DNA from: Planctomycetota bacterium
GTDB lineage: Bacteria > Planctomycetota > UBA1135 > GCA-002686595
Direction: 5' to 3'
DNA length: 38,805 nucleotides
Assembly: GCA_947484275.1 (NCBI GenBank)
Contig: CANKOY010000038.1
Span: 1-38,805, forward strand
Position numbers and translations under genes: made by a program. This document shows positions 8,442-16,649 of the stretch, in pieces. Numbering within the stretch: the stretch's first letter is position 1; every line of letters begins with the position of its first letter. The notes under the pieces are model-generated. The model was given only the letters and a program-made list of their open reading frames with translations. It made no database searches and was not told the DNA's origin.

Positions 8442-8756
8442 TCAATCGAATTCAATGCGCCAGCCAGCGGTGCGGCGGGATTTGCCCGAGTTCGCGGCGG
8501 GCGCACCGGGAGTGCTCGCGCGGGTGCCAGCGGCCTCGTCGTCGTCGGAGGCAGAACCGTCGCGATAGAACGCGGCGGAATTCCCGCTGCCGACCCAGGC
8601 GATCAGGGCGCTGCGGGAGAACTTCCACTCGCGTCCGATTTTGCGGCCGGGCAGGCTCTGGGTGTGCAGGACCTTGTTGAAGGTCTTGATGCTCACGCCC
8701 AGCAGCGCCGCGGCTTCTTCGATGTTCAGGATCTCGGGAGAATCGCCGCTACTCAT
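8442..8756 (-). CDS. Small excisionase/MerR-type helix-turn-helix protein
   Basis: The 104-aa product has an N-terminal helix-turn-helix of the HTH_17 type, [20 protein letters not shown] followed by [19 protein letters not shown], the pattern of excisionases and MerR-like DNA-binding modules (residues 9-56). The C-terminal half is acidic, then basic and low-complexity. Its ATG overlaps the stop of the B12-binding subunit as ATGA, so it is translated with the mutase genes. No integrase or phage gene is near, so a recombination role is unlikely; local regulation of the acyl-CoA operon is the simplest guess. A DNA-binding domain inside a B12-mutase operon at this spot is unusual to me. Confidence 0.8.
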   Translation of the reverse strand: MSSGDSPEILNIEEAAALLGVSIKTFNKVLHTQSLPGRKIGREWKFSRSALIAWVGSGNSAAFYRDGSASDDDEAAGTRASTPGAPAANSGKSRRTAGWRIEFD

Positions 8757-9217
8757 CGGGTCGTGCCCTCCGCGCTCCAACGCTTCGTCATTTCGGTCTG
8801 GATCCAAGTCGCGATGTCCTCGGTCCGCGTGCCGGGGCCAAACAACTTGGCGAAGCCGCCTTGCTCCAGGGCCGCGACGTCCTCGGCGGGGATGATGCCG
8901 CCGCCAGTGAGCACGACGTGCTCCATGTTGCGGCGCACGAGTTCACTGCGCACGCGCGGGAACAGCGACATGTGCGCGCCGGAGAGGATCGAGAGTCCGA
9001 CGACATCGACGTCTTCCTGCACAGCGACCTCAGCGATCATCTCGGGCGTCTGGTGCAGGCCGGTGTAGACGACCTCCATGCCGCTGTCGCGCAGGGCGCT
9101 GGCGACGATCTTTGCGCCGCGATCGTGACCGTCGAGGCCGGGCTTGCCGATCAGGATGCGAATGCGCCGCCCGGTGACCGGGGGCTTCGCGGTTGCGTCT
9201 TCTTTGGCGGGACTCAC
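8753..9217 (-). CDS. icmB: Adenosylcobalamin-binding small subunit of an acyl-CoA mutase
   Basis: The 154-aa product is the free-standing B12-binding domain of a class-I mutase. It carries [19 protein letters not shown] with the D-x-H-x-x-G motif; H31 is the lower axial cobalt ligand. The SILSGAH stretch and TGGGIIP complete the cobalamin-tail site. The N-terminal 17 residues are a charged leader. The GTG start at 9217 overlaps the stop of the large subunit (GTGA) and the stop overlaps the next ATG (ATGA), so stoichiometric coupled translation is likely. A split large/small arrangement is known for isobutyryl-CoA mutase IcmA/IcmB and for archaeal-type methylmalonyl-CoA mutase. The symbol follows the reading of its partner below. 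Confidence 0.88.
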   Translation of the reverse strand: MSPAKEDATAKPPVTGRRIRILIGKPGLDGHDRGAKIVASALRDSGMEVVYTGLHQTPEMIAEVAVQEDVDVVGLSILSGAHMSLFPRVRSELVRRNMEHVVLTGGGIIPAEDVAALEQGGFAKLFGPGTRTEDIATWIQTEMTKRWSAEGTTR

Positions 9218-10896
9218 AGGATCTTGGGCTCCTTGTACATACCGAATTCCTGGCGCAGGACGTCGGCGATCTCGCCCAGCGTGCAGTCGGCGTGGGCTGC
9301 GGAAATGAAGCGTTCGAGCAAATTCTCGCGCGTGCGGCAAGCGCCGCGCACCAGGGCCAGTTCTTTCTCCACGCGCGCCTTGTCGCGCCGCGCGCGCAAG
9401 CTAATCAGGCGTTCGCGTTGGGCCAATTCGACGGACTTGTCGATGCGGTGCAACTCGATCGGCGTGTTGCGCGACTCGTCTTCCTCGTAGCAATTGATGC
9501 CGACGATTTTCTTGGTCTTGCGTTCTATGGCGCGCTGGTACGTGAGCGCCGAGCGGTGAATCTCCTTTTGGATCCAGCCGGCCTCGACGCAGGCCACCAC
9601 GCCGCCGCGGCGCTCGATCTCGGCGAAATAGGCCTCGGCTTCCTGTTCGAGGCGGTGCGTTTGAGCCTCGACGAAGTAGCTGCCCGCAAGCGGATCGATG
9701 ACGTGAGCGACCTCGGTCTCCTCGGCGATGATCTGCTGGGTCCGCAGGGCAATGCGCACTGCTTTTTCCGTGGGAAGCGAGAACGTCTCGTCCATGGAAT
9801 TGGTGTGCAGCGACTGCGTGCCGCCGAGCACCGCGGCCAGGGCTTCGAAGGCCGTGCGCACGATGTTGTTCTCGGGCTGCTGCGCCGTCAGGGTCACGCC
9901 GGCGGTTTGCGTGTGGAAGCGCACCATCCACGAGCGCGGGTCCGTGGCGCCGAACTCGTGCCGCATCTTTCGCGCCCAGATTCTGCGCGCCGCGCGGAAC
10001 TTGGCGATCTCCTCGAAGAAGTCGATGTGGCTGTCAAAGAAGAACGACAGGCGCGGAGCGAAATCGTCCACCGCCAGGCCCGCGGCGATTCCGCGGCGAA
10101 CGTACTCCATCCCGTTGGCCAGCGTGAAGGCCAACTCCTGACCCGCGGTCGAGCCCGCTTCGCGGATGTGATAGCCCGAAATCGAAATCGTGTTCCACTG
10201 CGGCACATGCTTGGCGCAGTGGCCCATGACATCGGTGATCATGCGCAGCGCGGGTTCGGGCGGAACCAGCCAAGCGTGCTGGGCCTGATACTCCTTGAGG
10301 ATGTCGTTCTGAATCGTGCCGCGCAGCAGCTTGGGATCGACGCCCTGGCGCTCGCCGCAGGCGATGTAGAACGCGAGCAGAATCGGCGCGGGCCCATTGA
10401 TGGTCATCGAGGTCGAAACCTCGGACATGGGAATGCCGGCCATCATGGTCTGCATGTCCTCGAGGCTCGATACCGAAACGCCCACCTGCCCCACTTCGCC
10501 CTCGCTGTAGGGGTGGTCGGCGTCGTAGCCCATCAACGTCGGAAAATCGAAAGCCGTCGAGAGTCCGGTCTGACCCAGTTCGAGCAGGAACTTGAAGCGC
10601 TCGTTCGTTTGCTCCGCGGAACCGAAGCCCGCGAACTGGCGCATGGTCCACAGCCGGCCGCGGTACATCGTCGGATGCACCCCGCGCGTGAACGGGTACG
10701 CGCCGGGGATGCCGAGATCTTCGTCGGCGTCGATCTCGGCGTCTTCGGGACCGTAGAGGAGCTTCAGCGGCGCTCCCGAAATCGAAGTGAAGTTCGCCGG
10801 GCGCAGACGGGCTTCCTTGATCAGCGCTTCCCATTCCGCACGGGCATCGACGCTACGCAAATTGCCGGCATGGCCGGTGTGGGCTTGCTTGGTCAT
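9214..10896 (-). CDS. icmA: B12-dependent acyl-CoA mutase large subunit, isobutyryl-CoA mutase-like
   Basis: The 560-aa product is the TIM-barrel half of a coenzyme-B12 acyl-CoA mutase without its own B12 domain. Family blocks are [92 protein letters not shown] and [13 protein letters not shown]. Two residues decide the substrate in this family. The Tyr that contacts the carboxylate in methylmalonyl-CoA mutase (Y89 of P. shermanii, RQYAGF) is F88 here (RQFAGF). The Arg of MVRNTY (R207) is Q206 here (YQAQHAW). Phe and Gln at these sites, 118 residues apart, are the isobutyryl-CoA mutase pair (F80/Q198 in Streptomyces IcmA). The likely reaction is isobutyryl-CoA to n-butyryl-CoA. The ATG at 10896 overlaps the meaB stop (ATGA). 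Automatic tools may label it methylmalonyl-CoA mutase; I think that is wrong for substrate. Confidence 0.85.
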   Translation of the reverse strand: MTKQAHTGHAGNLRSVDARAEWEALIKEARLRPANFTSISGAPLKLLYGPEDAEIDADEDLGIPGAYPFTRGVHPTMYRGRLWTMRQFAGFGSAEQTNERFKFLLELGQTGLSTAFDFPTLMGYDADHPYSEGEVGQVGVSVSSLEDMQTMMAGIPMSEVSTSMTINGPAPILLAFYIACGERQGVDPKLLRGTIQNDILKEYQAQHAWLVPPEPALRMITDVMGHCAKHVPQWNTISISGYHIREAGSTAGQELAFTLANGMEYVRRGIAAGLAVDDFAPRLSFFFDSHIDFFEEIAKFRAARRIWARKMRHEFGATDPRSWMVRFHTQTAGVTLTAQQPENNIVRTAFEALAAVLGGTQSLHTNSMDETFSLPTEKAVRIALRTQQIIAEETEVAHVIDPLAGSYFVEAQTHRLEQEAEAYFAEIERRGGVVACVEAGWIQKEIHRSALTYQRAIERKTKKIVGINCYEEDESRNTPIELHRIDKSVELAQRERLISLRARRDKARVEKELALVRGACRTRENLLERFISAAHADCTLGEIADVLRQEFGMYKEPKIL

Positions 10897-11867
10897 GAAG
10901 TGCGCAGATCCTGGGGGGAAATCGACGCGAGAGCGCGCGCCGAAAGATCGTGGGCGATGCGGTGAGGCGCGAGACCTTGCTCCAGTTGCGCGCGCGCCCG
11001 GGCGCCAAAGCCGAGGCGAGTCCAAAGTGCGCTGGACACTGCGGAGTCCAGCGCCGCGCGCACGCGCTGCAGACGTTTTTCGAGTCGCAGTGCCGGAAGG
11101 TCGCGCTCCGCAAGCCAGGCCTTGTGCGTGGCCATGGATGCCAGCAGCTCGCTGACGCCCTTACCGCTGGCCGCGGAGACTGAAACGACCGGCACCGGAA
11201 AGGACGATTCGCGACCGAAGCGCACGTGCAACGCCTCCACCAGGTCGCTCTCGAGTCGGTCCGCGCCGGAGAGATCTGATTTGTTGACCACCAGGATGTC
11301 TGCGACCTCGAGCAGGCCAGCTTTCATGGCTTGGATGCCATCGCCGGCGCCGGGACAAAGGACAACTACGACCGTATCGGCCGCCGAGACGACATCGTAC
11401 TCGGCCTGACCGACTCCGACAGTTTCGATCAGGATCTGCCCGAGTCCGAACGCGTCCATCACGTCGCAGGCGTCGACCGTGGCCGCCGCGATTCCGCCGC
11501 GGCTTTCGCGACTGGCCATGGAGCGGATGAAGACGCCCGGATCGAGGGCGCGATCTTCCATGCGGATGCGGTCCCCGAGCAGCGCGCCGCCGCTGAAGGG
11601 GCTGGAGGGATCGACGGCCAGGATGCCGACGGTCTGCTGGTCCTGGCGCAGGGCCTTGGCCACTTCGTTGACCAAGGTGCTCTTGCCAGCGCCGGGCGGG
11701 CCAGTAAATCCTGTCCGCGCTGCGCGACCGACGCGGTTGTAGACCAGATCCAAAGCTGGGCCAAAGCGTTCGTCGCCGTTCTCAGCCCAGGAGATCATGC
11801 GCGCCAGTGCGCCGCGATCACCCTGGAGCAGGCGCTCGGAGAAGCCCGCGGCTGTCGGTGCGCTCAC
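10893..11867 (-). CDS. meaB: MeaB/ArgK-family GTPase chaperone of the B12 mutase
   Basis: This G3E-family P-loop GTPase gates cofactor loading and protects B12 acyl-CoA mutases from inactivation. The 324-aa product has Walker A GPPGAGKS (56-63), the switch region [19 protein letters not shown], the ETVGVGQAE Walker B/switch segment and the base-specificity motif NKSD. The dimerisation arm follows. The GTG at 11867 is preceded by GAGG with an 8-nt spacing, a good ribosome site. It sits 27 bp after the second acyl-CoA dehydrogenase and overlaps the mutase start by ATGA. Its position immediately before the mutase large subunit marks it as that enzyme's dedicated chaperone. Confidence 0.93.
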   Translation of the reverse strand: MSAPTAAGFSERLLQGDRGALARMISWAENGDERFGPALDLVYNRVGRAARTGFTGPPGAGKSTLVNEVAKALRQDQQTVGILAVDPSSPFSGGALLGDRIRMEDRALDPGVFIRSMASRESRGGIAAATVDACDVMDAFGLGQILIETVGVGQAEYDVVSAADTVVVVLCPGAGDGIQAMKAGLLEVADILVVNKSDLSGADRLESDLVEALHVRFGRESSFPVPVVSVSAASGKGVSELLASMATHKAWLAERDLPALRLEKRLQRVRAALDSAVSSALWTRLGFGARARAQLEQGLAPHRIAHDLSARALASISPQDLRTS

Positions 11868-11894
11868 TTCTATGGCCTCGATGATCCGTCGTTC

Positions 11895-13037
11895 CTAGGC
11901 GAGCAGTGAGCGCGCGATCACGAGACGCTGGATGTCGGTTGCGCCTTCGTAGATCTCGGTGATGCGTGCGTCGCGGAACAGGCGTTCGACTTGGAAGTGA
12001 TCGGTGTAGCCGGCGCCGCCGTGGATCTGCAGGCACTCGTCGGCGGCGAAGTTGGCCGCCAGACTCGCCGCCAGTTTGGCCTGGGCCGCAGCTGGGCCGC
12101 AGGGCAAGCGCTTGTCGCGCAGGCATGCGGCGCGCAGCACGAGCAGTCGCGCGCCGTCGAGGCGCGTGGACATGTCCGCGAGCTTCCATTGAATCGCCTG
12201 GAAGTGCGAGATCGTCTTACCGAACTGCTCGCGTTCCTTGGAGTATTTGATCGAAGCATCGAGACAGGCGCGGCCGATGCCGATCGCTTGGCTGGCGATT
12301 CCGATTCGACCCCCGTCGAGGGTGTCGAGCGCGATTTGGAAGCCGCGATCCAGTGTGCCCAGCAGGTTCTTCGCCGGCACGCGCGCCCCACTCAGCAGGA
12401 CTTCGACCGCGGGCGAACCGCGAATGCCGCACTTCATTTCTTTTTTGCCGATGCGCACGCCCGCCGTCTTGGGGTCAACCAGGAAGGCGCTGATGCCTTG
12501 GGCCTTAGGAAGGCTGGAATTCGTGCGCGCGTAAACGATCAACAGACCCGCGAGCGAGCCCGACGTGACCCAGATCTTTGTGCCGTCGATTATGTAGTCG
12601 TTGCCGTCCTTGACCGCGCGCGTCGTCAGCGCCGCCGCGTCCGATCCAGAGTTGGGTTCGGTCAGGCAATAGGCACCGAGGATTTCGCCGGTCGCAAGAC
12701 GCGGCAACCAGGCGGCCTTCTGCTCCTGCGTCCCGAACTTGATCAACGGCGCGCAGACCAGCGAGTTGTGAACCGAGAGCGTCACGCCCGTGGAGGCGCA
12801 ACCGCGGTTGATCTCTTCGAGCACAACGCAAAGGGCCAAGTTGGAGAGCCCCGAACCACCGAATTCCTCGGGCACCGTCAGGCCCCACATGCCCAGTTCT
12901 GCCAGGCCCTGGAACACCTCAGGATCGATTTTCTCCTCGCGGTCGTGGCGCGCGGCGCGCGGGATCAGCTCGCGCTCCGCGAAGTCCCGCGCGAGGCGTT
13001 GGATCAGTTCGAGTTCTTCCGTAAGGCCGAATTCCAT
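11895..13037 (-). CDS. Acyl-CoA dehydrogenase (second copy)
   Basis: The 380-aa flavoprotein begins MEFGLTEELELIQRLARDFA, and contains YCLTEPNSGSDAAAL, DGTKIWVTSG, DGGRIGIASQAIGIGRA, QIHGGAGYTDHFQVER and the catalytic motif YEGATDIQ with Glu364 as base. It resembles butyryl/short-chain acyl-CoA dehydrogenases at least as much as the copy at 7226-8389. It stands between the 3-hydroxyacyl-CoA dehydrogenase gene (33 bp upstream) and meaB (27 bp downstream). In the proposed route it would turn butyryl-CoA into crotonyl-CoA. No ETF or ETF-quinone oxidoreductase gene is in the window, so the electron acceptor chain must be encoded elsewhere. Confidence 0.94.
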   Translation of the reverse strand: MEFGLTEELELIQRLARDFAERELIPRAARHDREEKIDPEVFQGLAELGMWGLTVPEEFGGSGLSNLALCVVLEEINRGCASTGVTLSVHNSLVCAPLIKFGTQEQKAAWLPRLATGEILGAYCLTEPNSGSDAAALTTRAVKDGNDYIIDGTKIWVTSGSLAGLLIVYARTNSSLPKAQGISAFLVDPKTAGVRIGKKEMKCGIRGSPAVEVLLSGARVPAKNLLGTLDRGFQIALDTLDGGRIGIASQAIGIGRACLDASIKYSKEREQFGKTISHFQAIQWKLADMSTRLDGARLLVLRAACLRDKRLPCGPAAAQAKLAASLAANFAADECLQIHGGAGYTDHFQVERLFRDARITEIYEGATDIQRLVIARSLLA

Positions 13038-13070
13038 GGTGCGTGTGTCGTAATTCTAAGGACCGTCGAT

Positions 13071-13934
13071 TCAGGCGTAGTCGTAGAAGCCCTTGCCGTT
13101 CTTCTTGCCGAGTCGTCCGGCCGCGACCATGCGCCGCAGCAGCGGGCAAGGACGGTACTTGGGATCGCCGAGGCCCTGGTGCAACACACCGAGGATGTCG
13201 AGGCAAACGTCGAGGCCGATCAAATCCGCAAGCGCCAGTGGCCCGAGCGGGTGGTTCATTCCGAGCTTCATGACCGTGTCGATGCCCTCGCGAGTGCTCA
13301 CGCCTTCCATGAGGCAGTAGATCGCTTCGTTGATCATCGGCATCAGCACGCGATTCGAAACGAAACCCGGATAGTCCTGAGCTTCGACCGGCGTCTTGCC
13401 CAGGGCCTCGGAGCAGGCGACGACTCGCTGCGTCGTGTCAGCGGAAGTTTCCTGACCGCGGATCACCTCCACCAGCTTCATCAGCGGCACGGGATTCATG
13501 AAGTGCATGCCGATCACGCGATCCGCGCGCTTCGTGGCCGCTGCGATCTCCGTGATCGAAATCGACGATGTGTTGCTGGAGAGGATCGTCTGCGGCGCGC
13601 AAATCCCGTCGAGGGCTGCGAACACCTTGCGCTTGACGTCCGCCTTTTCGACGATCGCCTCGACCACAAGCTCAGCGCCCAGCGCGTCTTCGATGCGGGC
13701 ACAGGCCTTGATGCGCGCAAGGCTGGCTTCAGCGTCAGCCTGGTTGAGCGTGCCCTTCTTGACGAAGCGCTCAAGGCTGCCGCGAATCGTCGCCATGCCC
13801 TTGTCGAGGGCCGCGGGTGCGACGTCGATCAGGCGCACGTTGGCTCCGGCCCCGGCGAAGGTCTGGGCAATCCCATTGCCCATGGTTCCCGCGCCGATCA
13901 CGGCGACCTCGCGGATAAGGCCCGCGCCGGACAC
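13071..13934 (-). CDS. hbd: 3-hydroxybutyryl-CoA dehydrogenase
   Basis: The 287-aa cytoplasmic enzyme oxidises 3-hydroxybutyryl-CoA to acetoacetyl-CoA with NAD(P). The Rossmann motif is VIGAGTMGNGIAQ (12-24). The central part has SSNTSSISITEIA and the catalytic His region GMHFMNPVPLMKLVEVI. The C-terminal domain reads DYPGFVSNRVLMPMINEAI, and the end GKKNGKGFYDYA is typical. Length matches stand-alone short-chain HADs rather than FadB fusions. Its GTG start directly abuts the thiolase stop with no spacer, supporting coupled translation. The order thiolase-hbd-dehydrogenase is that of butyryl-CoA modules, but no crotonase gene is present in the window. Confidence 0.93.
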   Translation of the reverse strand: MSGAGLIREVAVIGAGTMGNGIAQTFAGAGANVRLIDVAPAALDKGMATIRGSLERFVKKGTLNQADAEASLARIKACARIEDALGAELVVEAIVEKADVKRKVFAALDGICAPQTILSSNTSSISITEIAAATKRADRVIGMHFMNPVPLMKLVEVIRGQETSADTTQRVVACSEALGKTPVEAQDYPGFVSNRVLMPMINEAIYCLMEGVSTREGIDTVMKLGMNHPLGPLALADLIGLDVCLDILGVLHQGLGDPKYRPCPLLRRMVAAGRLGKKNGKGFYDYA

Positions 13935-15116
13935 TTAGAGCGCCTCCAGTGCGAGCGAAACGGCATTGCCGCCGCCCAAGCACAGGGACGCCATGCCGGT
14001 CTTGGCTTTGCGCTGTTGCATGGCGTGCAACAGGGTCACGAGCACGCGACAGCCGGAGGCGCCGATCGGGTGGCCGAGGGCCACGGCGCCGCCGTTGACG
14101 TTGACTTTGTTCGCGTCGAGGTCGAGCACGCGCACCAGGGCCAGGGCGGCAGCGGAGAAGGCCTCGTTGATCTCGTGCAGATCGAAATCCTGCGGTGTCT
14201 TGCCGAGTTTCTTGGCGCAGGCGCGAATCGACCCTTCGGGCGCCATCATGACCCACTCCGGCGCGCAGCCGGACGTAGCGTAGGCGCTGATGCGAGCCAG
14301 GGGAGTGAGCTTCAGTTTCGCGGCCCTTTCCGCGCTCATCACCACCACGGCAGCGGCGCCGTCGTTGATCGAGGAAGCGTTCGCAGCTGTGACGCTGCCG
14401 TCGGGCTTGAAGGCCGCGCGCAGCTTGGCCATGCCCTCGGCGCTGGCGTCGGCGCGCACGCTCTCGTCGGTGGTGAACGCGATCGGGTCACCCTTGCGCT
14501 GGGGAATTTTCAGGGCGAACTTCTCAGCCTCGAAGCGCCCGGCGGCCGTGGCCTCGGCGGCCTTGCGATGGGAGTTCACCGCGAAGGCGTCCTGGGCGCC
14601 ACGCGTGATCTCGTACTTCTGCGCCACCATCTCGGCGGTGATGCCCATGTGGAAGTCGTTGTAGATGTCCCACAGGCCGTCCCAGACCATGGAGTCGATC
14701 ACCTTGCTGTGACCAAGGCGCATTCCTGCGCGAGCATCGGGCATCAGGTAGGGCGCATTGGTCATGCTCTCCATGCCCCCGGCCACGATCGCGTCGGCGT
14801 CCCCGGCGCGGATGGCCTGTGCCGCGAGCATCACGGCTTTCAGGCCAGATCCGCAGACTTTGTTGACCGTGAAGCTGCCGACCGTGTGCGGCACGCCGGC
14901 CGCAATCGCCGCCTGCCGCGCCGGGTTTTGGCCCAAGCCGGCAGCGAGAACGCAGCCCATGATCACCTCATCGACATCAGAAGCGGCGAGTTTCGCGCGC
15001 GCCAGTGCTTCGCGGATCGCAGCGGCCCCAAGCTCCGTGGCCTTGAAGCCGCCGAGGGCTCCCTGGAACTTTCCGATCGGAGTGCGGGTGGCGCTGACAA
15101 GGACGACGTCTCTCAC
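13935..15116 (-). CDS. atoB: Acetyl-CoA C-acetyltransferase (thiolase)
   Basis: The 393-aa type II thiolase condenses two acetyl-CoA or cleaves acetoacetyl-CoA in the cytoplasm. The catalytic set is intact: nucleophile C88 in [12 protein letters not shown]349 in GHPIGASG and C379 in [12 protein letters not shown]. The [16 protein letters not shown] opening and the [11 protein letters not shown] segment are also typical. The GTG at 15116 precedes [13 protein letters not shown] exactly as in homologues. The frame runs open further upstream to 15383 but that stretch is unlike thiolase. This is the first gene of the acyl-CoA block, and its promoter should be in 15117-15439. With hbd, acyl-CoA dehydrogenase and mutase downstream, cleavage of acetoacetyl-CoA is the likely direction. 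Confidence 0.95.
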   Translation of the reverse strand: MRDVVLVSATRTPIGKFQGALGGFKATELGAAAIREALARAKLAASDVDEVIMGCVLAAGLGQNPARQAAIAAGVPHTVGSFTVNKVCGSGLKAVMLAAQAIRAGDADAIVAGGMESMTNAPYLMPDARAGMRLGHSKVIDSMVWDGLWDIYNDFHMGITAEMVAQKYEITRGAQDAFAVNSHRKAAEATAAGRFEAEKFALKIPQRKGDPIAFTTDESVRADASAEGMAKLRAAFKPDGSVTAANASSINDGAAAVVVMSAERAAKLKLTPLARISAYATSGCAPEWVMMAPEGSIRACAKKLGKTPQDFDLHEINEAFSAAALALVRVLDLDANKVNVNGGAVALGHPIGASGCRVLVTLLHAMQQRKAKTGMASLCLGGGNAVSLALEAL

Positions 15117-15439
15117 GGGATCTCTCGGGCAGGGGTGTCGATGGAATCCCGGCGATGGCGGGTCCCCCGGTCGGGGTGCCGCAGCGCACCCGTCCAGTTG
15201 GACCCCGGCGGGGCACAAAGGGCCTCGCAGTGTAGCAGCCGATGCCCGCGGTGCGTCCCGCGTCTCCCGCGGGACGGCGATGAATCGGAATGCGGTCGCC
15301 GCGGCTGTCCGAGGCGACCCCGAGGCGGTCCTCTGGAATCCCTGAGCGCACATGCAGCACCCGCGCCGGCCGATCAGTAGCATTCACAGGACGCCGAGCT
15401 CGCCGCACCCTGCCCGTCGGAGCCGAGGGCTTCGTCGGC
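15117..15439. promoter_or_regulatory. Divergent intergenic region between thiolase and ECF sigma operons
   Basis: These 323 bp separate two divergent operons and must hold both promoters, but I see no convincing -35/-10 pair and no cobalamin-riboswitch B12 box. The most regular structure is the hairpin at 15254-15276. Frames open across it on both strands are uniformly Arg/Pro/Ala-rich and look non-coding. Confidence 0.4.
15254..15276. other. Perfect 9-bp stem-loop upstream of the thiolase operon
   Basis: CGTCCCGCG pairs with CGCGGGACG around a 5-nt loop. It lies about 140 bp upstream of the thiolase start, and about 165 bp upstream of the ECF sigma start on the other strand. It could be an operator dyad or a leader hairpin; function is unknown. 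Confidence 0.5.
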
Positions 15440-16054
15440 ATGGCACGAGGCGCGACCAGGGCACGCCCAGTGGAAGATGCTGAACTCGTTTCAGGCCTGC
15501 ACGCCCGGCGTGAGGACGCCGTTGCGGCCTATTTGGAGCGTTATCGATCGCTCTTCCTGCACTGCATCGGGCAGTTCGAGACAGAACCTAGCGCCCGTGA
15601 GGATCTGCTTCAGGATCTGGTTTGGTATGCCCTCGAACGGCTCAACCAGGGCAGTTTCGATCCTGAAAAGGGCTCCTTCGGAACCTGGCTCTATCGCGTT
15701 GCCTGGTGTCGCTGCGTAGACCGCAAGCGTCAACTGGGGGCGCGCCGGCGGATTCCGCTCCAGTCCCTCGAATGCGCCGAAAAGGCGGGCGAGCAGGCCG
15801 ATCCGAGCCAAGGTCCCGGCGACGCGGCCGGCCAGTCCGAGGTCGGCCGCCTCGTGCGCGCTGCCTTACTCGAGCTGGAACCAGAGGACCGTGCGCTCCT
15901 GGAGCTGCGTTGTGTGGACGAACAGGTCCTTCCAGCCATCGCCGAGAAGCTTGCTATGTCGGTCGAACAGGTAAAGTACCGGCTCAAACGTGCCTCGGGG
16001 CATCTGCGCCGGGTCATTCTCGAGCGCATGCCTCGGGAAGAGGTATTGGAATGA
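15440..16054 (+). CDS. ECF-family RNA polymerase sigma factor
   Basis: The 204-aa product has sigma region 2 at about 25-97 (AYLERYRSLFLHCIGQF, EDLLQDLVWYALERLNQG, GTWLYRVAWCRCVDRKRQ) and region 4 at about 142-192 (LELEPEDRALLELRCVDEQ, AIAEKLAMSVEQVKYRLKRA, a helix-turn-helix). The two regions are joined by a linker rich in Ala, Glu and Gly. The region-2 stretch REDLLQDLVW fits the ECF D-Q-D-V-like motif. The ATG at 15440 is chosen because upstream codons are Arg-rich noise. Its stop overlaps an ATG (ATGA at 16051-16054), beginning the chain that leads to the anti-sigma factor. It likely directs transcription of its own operon, including the CHAT protease, though I cannot see its promoter consensus. 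Confidence 0.9.
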   Translation: MARGATRARPVEDAELVSGLHARREDAVAAYLERYRSLFLHCIGQFETEPSAREDLLQDLVWYALERLNQGSFDPEKGSFGTWLYRVAWCRCVDRKRQLGARRRIPLQSLECAEKAGEQADPSQGPGDAAGQSEVGRLVRAALLELEPEDRALLELRCVDEQVLPAIAEKLAMSVEQVKYRLKRASGHLRRVILERMPREEVLE

Positions 16055-16119
16055 ACACGACCCAGACCGGAAAGTCCGCCCGTCCCAGGTGTTTCCCTCG
16101 GATTCCGGTGCAGCAATGA
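16051..16119 (+). CDS. 22-aa ORF linking sigma and anti-sigma genes by ATGA overlaps
   Basis: An ATG at 16051 overlaps the sigma-factor stop (ATGA), and the 22-codon frame ends at 16117-16119 inside another ATGA that opens the anti-sigma frame. The peptide begins MNTTQTGKSARPRCFPR and has no recognisable domain. It may be a genuine relay ORF that carries terminating ribosomes from the sigma gene to the anti-sigma start. Alternatively it may be the true N-terminus of the anti-sigma factor, separated by an indel. The paired overlaps are seen directly; the role is inference. Confidence 0.4.
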   Translation: MNTTQTGKSARPRCFPRIPVQQ

Positions 16120-16649
16120 GACCGCCCTCCCCCCACTCCACTGGCCCTGAGCGCGGTCCACGCGAATGCGGTCGCCCGGACCTCGCCCAAAGGTTGGCCG
16201 CCGGGGAAGAGATCGCGGGCAACTTCGCCTTGGAAATCGGGGCACATGCCGAGCATTGCTCAGCCTGCTCTGTTCGTCTGAGCTTGTTGCAACAAGCCGA
16301 GCGCTGGATGGCTGACTACACCTCCTCGAACATCGGTCAGCCCCCGAGCGCGGGCCCCTGCCCGAGCGCCGAGGATCTTTTCGACTTCGGCCGCGGACCT
16401 GGAGCCAGGCACCTGCCTCTGGCCAGCACCCGTCGCATCGAGGCCCACCTGGTGGGCTGCGACGATTGCCGAGGATTGATTGCCACCTTGGCCTCCCGTC
16501 CTCCCGCGCCCCTGGTGGCTGGCATCGGTCTCGCCGCGGCCGAGACCCCCGCGCACCGGCCCAGGCCGCGACCCTCGCCCGAGATGGCCCCCCGCCCCGC
16601 ATTGCGCCCGCGCGGCGCTGGCTGTCGGTCGCCGCGGCGGCGCTGTTGA
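16116..16649 (+). CDS. Anti-sigma factor, N-terminal cytoplasmic part with two zinc motifs
   Basis: In this frame the protein carries two H-x3-C-x2-C zinc-binding motifs: H44/C48/C51 in HAEHCSAC and H111/C115/C118 in HLVGCDDC. The second is preceded by CPSAEDLFDFGRG and RRIEAHL, the normal shape of a zf-HC2/ZAS anti-sigma domain. Such domains bind and silence the cognate ECF sigma in the cytoplasm. After about residue 157 the frame becomes an Arg/Pro-rich run and stops at 16649 without a membrane segment. The missing membrane helix and periplasmic part are found in the -1 frame immediately after (next entry). I read both as one gene broken by a one-base difference near the C6 run at 16588-16593. 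It could be a sequencing error, a true mutation, or programmed slippage. Confidence 0.75.
   Translation: MRPPSPHSTGPERGPRECGRPDLAQRLAAGEEIAGNFALEIGAHAEHCSACSVRLSLLQQAERWMADYTSSNIGQPPSAGPCPSAEDLFDFGRGPGARHLPLASTRRIEAHLVGCDDCRGLIATLASRPPAPLVAGIGLAAAETPAHRPRPRPSPEMAPRPALRPRGAGCRSPRRRC

Noticed and set aside
8442..8756. Phage or integrative-element excisionase
   Set aside because: The fold fits, but no integrase, att-like repeat or phage gene is near and the gene is coupled to metabolic genes.
9214..10896. Methylmalonyl-CoA mutase as the call for the B12 mutase
   Set aside because: The two carboxylate-contact residues are replaced by Phe88 and Gln206, and epimerase or carboxylase genes are absent from the cluster.
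9193..10965. A 590-codon plus-strand frame opposite the mutase genes
   Set aside because: Antisense shadow of icmA/icmB; low-complexity Arg/Ala/Val/His composition and no recognisable motif.
11991..15380. A 1129-codon plus-strand open frame antisense to the thiolase, hbd and dehydrogenase genes
   Set aside because: It is a third-codon-position GC shadow of three clear enzymes on the minus strand. Its composition is His/Arg/Ala/Gly-rich with no domain and it spans gene boundaries.
15117..15439. A cobalamin riboswitch upstream of the acyl-CoA operon
   Set aside because: I looked for the B12-box consensus on the minus strand and did not find it; only a simple 9-bp hairpin is present.
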